Below, piece by piece: positions 9,364 through 22,400 of a stretch of 63,862 bases of DNA. The notes under the pieces were generated by a model. The model worked only from the letters and a program-made list of their open reading frames with translations. It did not search any database and was not told the DNA's origin. This DNA is from an uncultured Collinsella sp. (GTDB taxonomy: Bacteria; Actinomycetota; Coriobacteriia; Coriobacteriales; Coriobacteriaceae): NCBI GenBank assembly GCA_902493915.1, contig CABUQY010000001.1:1-63862 (forward strand), given 5' to 3'. Within the stretch, counting starts at the first letter, position 1. Each line of letters opens with the position of its first letter. A program made the position numbers and the translations under genes.

Positions 9364-10329
9364 ATGGCTGACAAGAACCCTTTGACTCCGGAAGAAGTGA
9401 CGGAGTTATTCTCCGAAATCGATGCATCCGGCGTCTTGGATCCCACGCTCGCCAAAAAGCGTACCGAGCGCATGCGTGAGAAGGAGGCTGCGGCCAAGCG
9501 CGGTGACAAAGCGGCGCTAGCACAGCTGCGCAGCGAGGACCGCGCGAGCCAGGCAAAACATATCGACCCGCTGTCCGAGGACGATCCTTCGGGCTCGCAG
9601 GTGAGCCATACCATTACGAAGACCGCGATGGCCGTGGTCATCGGTATTTTGGTGCTGATCGTGGGCATGCAGATCGGCTACGGCGTGATGCGCCGTCTGA
9701 ATACCGCCAACCTGTCCGAGAGCGTTTCGGTTGATACCGTTTCTACAGCACTCAAGGGTGGACTCGAGTGGGGCAACGGCTTTACGCAGTTCCCGCTCGA
9801 CTTTACCGTCGATGAAGCCGATGAGCGTACGGGCACGGTCGAGGTGACGGTGTTGGACACATCGTCTGCCAACGAGCTCGAGCTGCTGTCCAACGGGCAG
9901 ATCCAGGCCGCGGCGCTTGCGACCAACGCGCTGCTCAACGACAAGATCGACCGCGTGGTGTATAACGTTCACGCCTATATCGACGAGGATAGCAACATTC
10001 AGCACGATTCCTTCTTTGGCATGTTCCCCGCGCGGGGCCACCAGAGCGCCATTTTGACGTTCGTGTGGACCAAGAGCTCATCCAACGCCACGAGTATCGA
10101 CTGGAAGATGCGCATCGTGAGTATGGATGACACCATCGCCGAGCGCATTCAGAAGCAGGTGAACTCGGTGTCGTCGTTGATTGAGGACCCGGTGGTGAGC
10201 CAGACCAAGATTGACGAGGAAAAGGCCGAGCGTGACCTGGAACATCGTCTGCATGGCCGCGAGATTTTCCGCGGCGGCAAGCCCGATCGCACACCGTCCG
10301 AACTGCTGGAGCAGGACAAGAGAAAGTAA
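9364..10329 (+). CDS. Single-pass membrane protein of unknown function
   Basis: I do not recognise a family. The 321-residue protein has a charged cytoplasmic N-region of 85 residues (KKRTERMREKEAAAKRGDKAA is cut here: charged helix 31-51), one hydrophobic segment at about 86-109, and an exterior domain of about 210 residues. The exterior part is mixed strand/helix with no Cys, and the C-terminus is charged. It lies 19 bases after the ABC exporter and is probably cotranscribed, so it may be an accessory factor. A terminator follows at 10336-10375. Confidence 0.7.
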   Translation: MADKNPLTPEEVTELFSEIDASGVLDPTLAKKRTERMREKEAAAKRGDKAALAQLRSEDRASQAKHIDPLSEDDPSGSQVSHTITKTAMAVVIGILVLIVGMQIGYGVMRRLNTANLSESVSVDTVSTALKGGLEWGNGFTQFPLDFTVDEADERTGTVEVTVLDTSSANELELLSNGQIQAAALATNALLNDKIDRVVYNVHAYIDEDSNIQHDSFFGMFPARGHQSAILTFVWTKSSSNATSIDWKMRIVSMDDTIAERIQKQVNSVSSLIEDPVVSQTKIDEEKAERDLEHRLHGREIFRGGKPDRTPSELLEQDKRK

Positions 10330-10335
10330 GACGTC

Positions 10336-10375
10336 ATCATCCCGCGTGAGCCACAAGCCTCGCGGGATGATTTTT
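10336..10375 (+). terminator. Rho-independent terminator
   Basis: ATCATCCCGCG (ending 10346) pairs with CGCGGGATGAT (10361-10371), followed by TTTT. It directly follows the membrane protein gene and its 3' arm runs into the large inverted repeat at 10367. Confidence 0.85.
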
Positions 10376-10473
10376 CTGGGACGGGGATTAAAAAATCATT
10401 CTGTCATGTATGCAGTTGGCGACAAAGCTCTGCTCTCAGAATGATTTTTTAATCCCCGTCCCAGAAAAATCAT
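10367..10473. repeat. Hairpin-class element E1: 37-bp perfect inverted repeat
   Basis: Bases 10367-10403 are the exact reverse complement of 10437-10473, a 37-bp perfect match, with a 33-base loop. Each half is itself a hairpin: ATGATTTTT and AAAAAATCAT flank a core CTGGGACGGGGATT. It shares the GGGAC core with the elements at 28337, 30369, 30922, 32871, 36114, 36786 and 39324 but has its own arms. It sits between the terminator and the carA promoter region. Confidence 0.85.
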
Positions 10474-10610
10474 TATGCATAGAAAGTCATAATTATCATT
10501 TCGTAAACATTTCGATGAAATTAACGCCATGAGGCATGCTTGCGGTTACAATACCGCGAGGCCTAACTACACACCTTTAAGCCGGTCCTGTGAGACCGGG
10601 AAGGAGAATT

Positions 10611-12116
10611 ATGGCGAACAACCATACCGCGGGCGCTGCCGCCCGCACCTTCGCGCCCAGCGAGCTTTGCCAGCGCATGCTGGCCAAAACCAGCAAGGGC
10701 ACCTGCGGTCCCTGCATCCTGTATCTTGAGGATGGGACCATTTTTTATGGACGTGCATGCGGCGCCGAGGGCACCGCGACCGGCGAAGTCTGCTTCAACA
10801 CCTCGCTCGAGGGCTACTTTGAGGTCATGACCGACCCGAGTTATGCCGGCCAAATCGTAACCATGACCTATCCGCAGATCGGCAACTACGGTATCGACGA
10901 GACCGACGTCCAGTCGGCCTTCCCCGGCGACGCCGTGCGCCCTGCGAGCGCTCCGGCTATGCGCGGCATGATCGTTCGCGACATGTGCGCCACGCCTTCT
11001 AACTGGCGCTCGGCCGTCAGCGTGCCGGAGTACCTGCGTGCACACGGCATCGTCGCTATCGAGGGCGTCGACACCCGCGCCCTGGTGCGCCACCTGCGCG
11101 ACAACGGCTCCAAGATGGGCATTATCTCGACCGAGATCTTCGATGTCGACGAGCTTGCCGAGCGTCTGGCCGCAGCGCCCGCGCTGGTAGGCGAGAACCT
11201 GGTCAAGACCGTAAGTTGCCCCGCGCCTCACGAGTTTGCCGCCGTCGACCTGCCTGCCACGCATGACTTTGCGCTTTCGACTGCCGCTCCTGCCCGTCAC
11301 AAAGTGGTCGCCTACGACTGCGGTGTGAAGCGCGGCATTCTGGAGGGGCTGGTCCGCGCCGGCTGCGACCTTACCGTCGTGCCGTGGGACACGCCCGCGA
11401 GTGAGGTGCTCGACATGAATCCCGACGGCGTCTTTTTGTCCAATGGCCCCGGCGACCCCGACGCCGTGGTGGAGACCTACGAGCAGGTGCAGCAGCTGAT
11501 CGGCAAGGTGCCGGTCTTTGGCATTTGCCTGGGCCATCAGATGATCAGCCTGGCCTGCGGCGCCCAGATGGAAAAGCTTAAATTCGGTCACCGCGGTGGC
11601 AACCAGCCGGTCATGAACCTGGTAAGCCGTCGCGTGGAGATTACCGCGCAAAACCATGGCTTTGGCCTGCTGTTCCCCAGCCTGGGCAAGCTTGTCCCCG
11701 AGCTTTCCGGCGGCGAGACCGAGCATGCGGCCGATGGAGATCTGCGCGTCTGGGTGCGCCGCGGAATCGCGCCGGTCGTGATGAACGAGCGCTTTGGCCG
11801 CATTCGCCTAACACATGTGAACCTCAACGACGGCACCGCCGAGGGTATCCAGCTGCTCGACGCCCCGTGCTTCTCGGTCCAGTACCACCCCGAGGCCTCG
11901 CCTGGCCCCACCGATGCCCACTATCTCTTTACCGCCTTTACGCGACTCATGGACGGCGAGGAGAACTACCTGGACATCGACACCGCGAAGGACCGCCTTG
12001 CCGGCTGGAATTTTGCCGACGATGGTTCCGCCGTTCTACCGAACGGCGGACCGGTCGACGCTGCGGCTGCATCTGGCACATCATCTTGCCGCTCTGCTTC
12101 GGACGCGCGGGCATAA
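10611..12116 (+). CDS. carA: Carbamoyl-phosphate synthase small (glutaminase) subunit
   Basis: A 501-residue subunit that hydrolyses glutamine and channels ammonia to CarB. The N domain has YLEDGTIFYGRACGAEGTA-like features and the class I amidotransferase domain has the nucleophile Cys306 in FGICLGHQ, with His and Glu in YHPEASPGP. It is about 120 residues longer than E. coli CarA: about 35 extra at the N-terminus, an insertion of about 35 in the amidotransferase domain between QNHGFG and THVNLNDGT, and a low-complexity tail after residue 470. The ATG at 10611 has AAGGAG six bases upstream. carB follows after 98 bases. Confidence 0.95.
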   Translation: MANNHTAGAAARTFAPSELCQRMLAKTSKGTCGPCILYLEDGTIFYGRACGAEGTATGEVCFNTSLEGYFEVMTDPSYAGQIVTMTYPQIGNYGIDETDVQSAFPGDAVRPASAPAMRGMIVRDMCATPSNWRSAVSVPEYLRAHGIVAIEGVDTRALVRHLRDNGSKMGIISTEIFDVDELAERLAAAPALVGENLVKTVSCPAPHEFAAVDLPATHDFALSTAAPARHKVVAYDCGVKRGILEGLVRAGCDLTVVPWDTPASEVLDMNPDGVFLSNGPGDPDAVVETYEQVQQLIGKVPVFGICLGHQMISLACGAQMEKLKFGHRGGNQPVMNLVSRRVEITAQNHGFGLLFPSLGKLVPELSGGETEHAADGDLRVWVRRGIAPVVMNERFGRIRLTHVNLNDGTAEGIQLLDAPCFSVQYHPEASPGPTDAHYLFTAFTRLMDGEENYLDIDTAKDRLAGWNFADDGSAVLPNGGPVDAAAASGTSSCRSASDARA

Positions 12117-12214
12117 GCCCAGCGCGCCCTCGCATCACGGCAACCTGATGCACCAGCTGCACCCTCGCTGACTTTTCCAAAACATTGAGTCAGCCTCTCT
12201 AGGAGGTTTTAAAC

Positions 12215-15513
<3,299 letters not shown>

Positions 15514-15529
<16 letters not shown>

Positions 15530-15661
15530 CGTGGGCTGTCCGGCCGGGGCGGGAGGGGCGGAGATTTCCCCCTTTCGCTCCGGCTGCAAGCAGAGTCGCT
15601 CAGGAGGAAACTCAGCCCCCTCCGCCCCGGCCTGCGGTGACTTGGCTGCACCGTGTGCTGC
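15514..15661. repeat. Inverted repeat including the carB 3' end
   Basis: GCAGCACACGGTG (15514-15526), the last sense codons of carB, is exactly complementary to 15649-15661. Inside these, GGCCGGGGCG (15542-15551) is complementary to 15623-15632, and a poorer G-rich block pairs between them. The arms are thus about 50 bases long with interruptions. The 15530-15702 stretch has no gene. Confidence 0.7.
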
Positions 15662-15702
15662 CGAAGGGGCTTTGTGCGATGACTAAGGCTAAATAGAAAA
15701 AG

Positions 15703-15747
15703 AGAGTGGGCCCTGCCGTTCGAACGAACGGCAGGGCCCACTCTTTG
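15703..15747. terminator. Strong terminator after carB
   Basis: A 20-bp perfect stem (15703-15722 with 15725-15744) ends in CTCTTTG. It can act on either strand because A-rich sequence precedes it (AAATAGAAAAAG). Confidence 0.85.
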
Positions 15748-15783
15748 TATGGAGGCCTTTTTACTGTTAGTCGAGGACGCCTC

Positions 15784-15986
15784 TGGACAGTTAGTTCAAA
15801 TTCGTATTTATTAGAGAGTAGGAGAAGGCTGATTTGGACTCATTCGGCTTATTATTAGCAATCTGAATCGATAAAGACGCTCTGTCAAGCTGGGAACGGC
15901 CCAATACTGGGTCCGCGCCGGCTTCCAAGCGGCAGTTTCGTGCCCAAGGCCACGGCCAAATTATACGTATCTGAACTAACTGCCCA
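15784..15986. repeat. T1 element, copy a (203 bp, terminal inverted repeats)
   Basis: It begins TGGACAGTTAGTTCA (15784) followed by a TTCGTATT segment, and ends with the complement of TGGGCAGTTAGTTCA preceded by ATACGTAT. The terminal repeats are about 25 bp. Ends are 5'-TG...CA-3', as in many transposons, but I see no open reading frame and no clear target duplication. Copies b and c lie at 40267 and 41795. The interior shows no resemblance to theirs. Confidence 0.8.
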
Positions 15987-16072
15987 TCACTCTCCGTCAA
16001 CCTTTTTATCCAAACCAAATCAGTCAACGTACGTCATGGCAATATCCGGTAGGTCGCAGGGTGGCGGTTGAG

Positions 16073-16118
16073 CCTTTCTCTCGGGAAACTTCGCGAAGCC
16101 CAGTTCCCGAGAGAAAGG
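16073..16118. repeat. Long hairpin upstream of the GH31 gene
   Basis: CCTTTCTCTCGGGAACT-type sequence starting at 16073 pairs with AGTTCCCGAGAGAAAGG (16102-16118) as a stem of about 16 bp with a 12-14 base loop. No T-run follows. It lies about 325 bases before the GH31 start and could be part of the leader or another intergenic repeat. Confidence 0.6.
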
Positions 16119-16159
16119 TACGGTCTGTGTAATACCAGATAAACAGTACATTTTTGCTT

Positions 16160-16189
16160 AATTGGTATTTGACTGAAGAACCAATTGGT
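16160..16189. promoter_or_regulatory. Possible operator upstream of GH31
   Basis: AATTGGT (16160-16166) is the inverse of ACCAATT (16180-16186), and ACCAATTGGT (16180-16189) is a perfect palindrome. Further TTGGTA/TACCA words occur near 16129, 16230 and 16310. ATTGGTAT is reminiscent of GntR/HutC regulators of amino sugar genes such as NagR. This is a resemblance only; no regulator gene is in the window. Confidence 0.3.
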
Positions 16190-16442
16190 ATGGCTTATTT
16201 AGCCCACCTTGCCATTGACGCTCATTTTAATACCACTGGGAGAATTACGAACTTGGTTGCGCAACTGCTCCCGTATGCTGATTCAACCTAATAGGCGGAT
16301 ATCTGGTTACTACCAGTTGACCCCTTGGTAACGGGTGGGCCCACTGCGCGGAATGTACCGAACACCCGCCGTTTGATGCGTTCGCCCATGCTGCAGGGCG
16401 TGCGTCCGCGACGCTTCCGCATGTCGGAGGGAAGGAGTCCAG

Positions 16443-19400
16443 GTGCGTAGGAATTCCATTTTTACGAAACGGTGGGTGAAGGGAAGCGCGGTCCTCGTCG
16501 CCACTGCGGCGACGCTCGTGTTTGCCAATCCCCAGCAGGCGATTGCCACGCCACTCAAGGGCGTCGACTCAGCGACCGTGTCTCAGTCCGCCTCGAACGT
16601 CGTCGACATCGATTTCGCTGATGGCATCAAGGGCCGTATTACGTTCCTCGAGGACGGTATTTTCCGTTATAACGTCGACCCCAAGGGTGAGTTTTCCGAG
16701 TACGCCACGCCGCGCAGTAAGTCCCACACGGCTAAGATCCAGGCTCAGCCCGATACCTCGGACACCTACAGCAAGCCGAGTGCGACGGTTGCCGACAAGG
16801 GCGACGCTATCGAGATCACCGGCGGAAAGGCGACCGTGATCCTGGACAAGGCAACTGGCAAGATGAGTATCAAGTCAGGCGACCGTGGCGTGGTTTCTGA
16901 GTCCGCGCCCCTCGACCTTGATAAGAAGGGTACCGTCCAGACGCTCGCCAAGGAGAAGTCCGAGAACTTCTTCGGCGGCGGCACCCAGAACGGCCGCTTC
17001 CTGCACACCAACCAGACCATCGCCATCTCCAACACTAACAACTGGACCGATGGCGGCGTTGCCTCGCCCAACCCGTTCTATTGGACGAGCGACGGCTACG
17101 GCGTGCTCCGAAACACGTTTGCAGAGGGTTCCTACGACTTCGGTTCCACGGACTCATCGACGGTCACGACTTTGCACAGCGAGAATGAGTTTGATGCCTA
17201 TTACTTCGTGGCGACCAACGAGGGCGCTTCGAACGTGGCAACCGAGATGCTGCAGGACTACTACAAGGTGACCGGTAACCCGGTGCTGTTGCCCGAGTAC
17301 GGTTTCTACTTGGGTCATCTTAATGCCTATAATCGTGATGGCTGGTCAACGACCTCGGGTCAAAAGAAGTGGGAGACCAAGGGCAGCAAGCCCTCGAGCG
17401 AGAAGGGCGACGTTAAGTACGAATCTGGCATGTCGACGGGCTACAAGCTCGACGGCACACTTGCGGCCGAGACGCTCAATGGTGAGGGTCCTACGGTCGA
17501 TACCGAGAACATGAAGGCGACCGATTTCGACCGTCAGTTCTCTGCTCGGCAGGTTATCGATGACTACGAGGACAACGACATGCCGCTCGGCTGGTTCCTG
17601 CCGAACGACGGCTACGGCGCCGGCTATGGCCAGAACGGTTACTACAAGACCGGCGGCGTCAACTCCGACGGAACGAGCTCGGCTGACCGTCTTAACGCCG
17701 TGCGTGCCAATGTCGACAACCTTAAGAAGTTCACCGAGTATGCCAACTCCAAGGGTGTGAGCACGGGCTTGTGGACCCAGTCCAACCTTGAGCCCGACAG
17801 CAACTCCGAGACCCCGTGGCACCTGCTTCGCGACTTCGACGCCGAGGTCAAGACGGGAGGCATCTCTACCCTTAAGACCGACGTCGCCTGGGTTGGATCT
17901 GGCTACTCCTTTGGTCTTAATGGCATCAAGACAGCTTATGACACGGTGACGACCGGCGCCAACAAGCGCCCCAACATCATCACGCTCGATGGTTGGGCCG
18001 GCACGCAGCGCTTTGGCGGCATTTGGACCGGCGACCAGTATGGCGGTAACTGGGAGTACATTCGCTTCCATATCCCCACGTATATCGGTCAGAGTCTTTC
18101 GGGCAACCCCAACATCGGCTCAGACATGGACGGCATCTTTGGCGGCGACCCCATCATCTCTGCGCGTGACTACCAGTGGAAGACGTTCACGCCCTCTATG
18201 CTCGACATGGACGGTTGGGGCACCTTCCGCAAATCGCCCATGACGCACGGCGATCCCTACACGGGCATCTCGCGTTTCTACCTCAAGCTCAAGGCGCAGC
18301 TTATGCCCTATATCTACACGGCCGCGGCCTCGGCGGCCAACATCGACACGGGTAATGGTGATGCCGGCCTGCCCATGATCCGCGCCATGCTGCTTTCTGA
18401 CAACTCCGAGTACGCCGCAAGCACTTCGACGCAGTACCAGTATATGTTCGGTGAGAACTTCCTAGTGGCACCGGTGTATCAGGATACCCAGGCAGATGAG
18501 AACGGCAACGACATTCGCAATGGGATCTACCTCCCCAACTACGGCACCGACGAGAATCCCACCATCTGGATCGACTACTTCTCGGGTAAGCAGTATCGCG
18601 GCGGCCAGGTTCTCAACAACTACGAGGCTCCGCTTTGGAAGCTGCCACTGTTTGTGAAGGCCAACGCTATCGTGCCGATGTACGCCGAGAACAACAACCC
18701 CGAGGCAGTGAGCGACACCAACACCAAGGGTACCGACCGCAGTCAGCGTATCGTCGAGTTCTTCGCCACCGAGGGCGACGGCACCTTTACGCAGTACGAG
18801 GACGACGGCTCCTCCATCGAAAACAACACGACTGAGGACGATTCCTACGGCACGATCGACAATATCTCCTACGGGAAGCATGTGAGCACCGTCTACAGCT
18901 CCAAGGCCGCAGGCGGCACCGCGACCTTTACCGCCGAGGCCTCGCAGGGTGGCTACAACGGCTACGACTCCAACCGCACCACGACCTTCGTGGCCAACGT
19001 GTCCGCCAAGCCCACGAACATTGTCGCCAAGAACGGCGGATCCGCACTCAACGTGGTTGAGGTCGACTCGCAGGAGACCTTTGACGCCGCGACCCCCGAG
19101 GCCGGCCAGGCGGTCTACTTTTACAGCAAGACTCCCAACCTCAACCACTACGGCAGCGATGCGGACGGCACCGAGGCCGAGCAGGGCGAGAGCTTCAACA
19201 ACACCAAGATCACCACGAACCCCAAGGTCTACGTCAAGTTCGCGAAGACCGATGTTGCTGCAGCGGCGCAGACGCTCGAGCTGGGCGGTTTCGTGAGCGC
19301 CGACGCCACGCTCACAGCCGATCGCCTCAACGAGAACCTTTCCGCACCCACGAACCTTGCCGCCCCCGAGGACGTCACGACCCCAACGAGCATCAAGCTC

Positions 19401-22400
19401 ACCTGGGGAAAGGTCGATGGTGCTACCTCCTACGACCTTAAGGTCGACGGCACTGTGTTCGCCGTGGGTGATGCGGCCGAGTTCACGCACACCGACCTCG
19501 CCTACAATAGCAAGCACACCTACCAGATTCGTTCGCGCAACGCCGCGGGTTACTCCGCCTGGAGCGATGTGCTCGAGGCGAACTCCGCACTCGATCCGTG
19601 GCGGAACGTCCCCGACGCCGAGGAAATCACCTGGGAGGGCTCACTTTACGGCAGCCATAAGGCCGAGCTCGCCTTCGACCATGAGTTCCAGTCGGGCGAC
19701 GGCGGTTTCCACTCCGGCGGCAACGATCTGGGCAAGGCGCTTACCGTTGACTATGGACGCGCTTACAAGCTCGATAAGCTCGAGTACTATCCGCGCGATG
19801 ACGCCGGCAACGGCACTGTGACCAAGATGCGTGTTGAGACGAGTCTCGATGGTGTCCACTGGACGAGCCGGGAGGTCGATTGGGCACGTTCCGCTGATTG
19901 TAAGACGGTAGCGTTTGACGGCACCGTGGCCGCCCGTTACGTGCGCATGACACCGCTCGCCTCGGTCGGCAATTTCTTCTCCGCGTCCGAGATTGCCATC
20001 TACAAGACCGACGGCACGGATGGCTTCGCCGTGGGCTCCAACCTTAACAAGGCCACGATCTCCGACGGAGACTACTCCAACATGAAGAACTATCTGGGCC
20101 TCGAGAATCGCGAGCCCGATACCCCGACGTTCGGCTCGCAGATCCGCGACCACTTCGCCGACCTCAACGATAACGGCGTTTACGACGTCTACGATTACTC
20201 GTTCACCATGGCGGGTCTTGACGGCGGCACTAAACAAAAGGGCAAGGTCGCAGGTTCGCTCGCGGTGATTCCGAGCAAGACCGAGGTCGAGGCTGGTGAT
20301 GAGATCACCGTTGATGTCTATGCGGCCGACGCCAAGAACGTCAATGCCCTGGGCGCTCTCGTCAACTTCAAGAGCGACCAGTTCGAGTTTGTTTCTGAGA
20401 GCATCGCGCAGGACGGCTCGACTGCCGGCATGGAGAACCTGTCTCGCGAGAAGGTCCAGTTCGCGGACAGAACGCAGACTATTAATCTCGCCTTTGCCAA
20501 CCGCGGCGATGGCAAGCTCTACAACGGTACCGGCGCGGTGGCGAGTTTCAAGCTCAAGGCCAAGACCGCTGGCAAGGTCGAATTGCCCTCGACATCTTGG
20601 CTCATCGGTCCGGCATGCGACGCACTTGAGTTTGCGAGCGACGGCACGGTGACGATGCCGGATATTCCTCAGCCAACGGTCGCCGAGTACGGTCAGGATA
20701 CCTTCAACATCACGATGACCAACGATGAGCTCACGACCGACGACGGGACCAACGTCGAGAAACTTATCCAGCAGAAGAGCTATAACGCGCTGTTCGATAA
20801 TAACGAGGGCGACAACGGCTTTGAGTTCCTATGGAACTGGAACGCCAACTGGGACAGCGAGGGTAAGCTTCCGAGTTACGTGAAGCTTCCCACCACGATG
20901 ACATTCGCATTTAAGACGCCGTCGAAACTCGATAGCGTCGAGGTCGTTAACCGCAACGGTGGCAACGGAACCGTGCAGAAGATCAAGGCCGTCGTGACGT
21001 TCGAGGATGGCTCGACCCAAGAGTTCGCGGGCGGGGAGTACGATTCCTTCCGGGCTCGCTACGCCTTTGGCCTCTCTGCCGAGAACAAGGGCAAGAAGGC
21101 GACCAAGGTCGAGGTCACGCCGCTTGAGGCATCGGGTGACCAGATGCTCACACTGCGTGAGGTCAACTTCAACTACACGCAGGGTGTCGAGGCCATCGAG
21201 GGTGTCGAGCTAGGCAAGAACCAGACCGAGTTCTTTGAAGGCGACGTTACGCTCGTCGACGCCAAGGCCACGCCTGAGAGCGCCGGCTACCCCTATGTGA
21301 CGGTCGAGAGCTCCGACCCCTCTGTGGTAAGCGTCTCCGCTGTTCAGGCTGGCGATAGCGTGAGTTACTACCTGCGTGCCAACAAGGCCGGCAAGGCAAC
21401 GATCACGGTGGCGTCGGTACTCGACCCCTCCAAGACCGTATCCTATGAGGTCGAGGTCAAGGCTGGTGTCGATACCTCTGCGCTCGTGGCAGCGCTTTCC
21501 AAGGCCGCGGGCTACAGCGAGTCCGTCTACACCAAGGATTCCTACGCAGCTCTCACCACTGCGGTCGAGGCGGCTCAGAAGCTCCTCGACAGCGGCCAGG
21601 GCAGCTATAGCAAGAAGGATGTCGCAGACGCCACAGCCAAGATCGAGAAGGCCATCGACGGCCTCAAGATGCGCCCTGTCGATGAGAAGATCCTCATCAA
21701 CACGCCCGAGAACCGCAAGAACGTCAAGGTGGCCGGCTTCTCGAGCGAGGCCGACTACGAGGGCAACACCGCCGTCAACGCTCTCGACGGCGACGAGCGG
21801 ACGCTCTGGCACAGCGACTGGGCCCATGGGACCGGTATGCCCCAGTATCTGAGTGTCGACCTGGGCCGCGACTACGATCTCACCGACGTCACGTTCCTGC
21901 CGCGCCAGGACGGCGGCACTAACGGTGATATCTTCGAGGCCGAGATACTGGTCTCCGACACTGCCGACGGCTATGAGATGGGCACCGCCGCGTCGATGGG
22001 TACGTTTGCCTTCGACAACGACGGCCGCGTGCTCACCGACCGTGGCGACTGGAAACAGATGAGCTTTGGCGCCGCGCGCGGTCGCTACGTGACCGTCAAG
22101 GTGATTCACGCCGGCGGTGGCAACGTCGATGCCTACTGCAGCATGGCGGAGCTCAAGTTCTACGGTACGGCCGTCCCCGATCCGGTGGCGAAGGATGATC
22201 TCGCTGCCGCGATCGAAAAGGTTGATGCCGAGGTTGCTGCCGGCGACCTCAAGGCCGGTGACTACACCGAGGCCTCCTGGACGGCGCTCGAGAACGCCCT
22301 GGCGAGCGCCCGCGCCATCTTGAGCGATGAGGACGCCACGCAGGACGAGGTCGACCAGGCGCTCAGGGCGCTCGAGAGCGCCCGCGGCGCGCTCGAGAAG

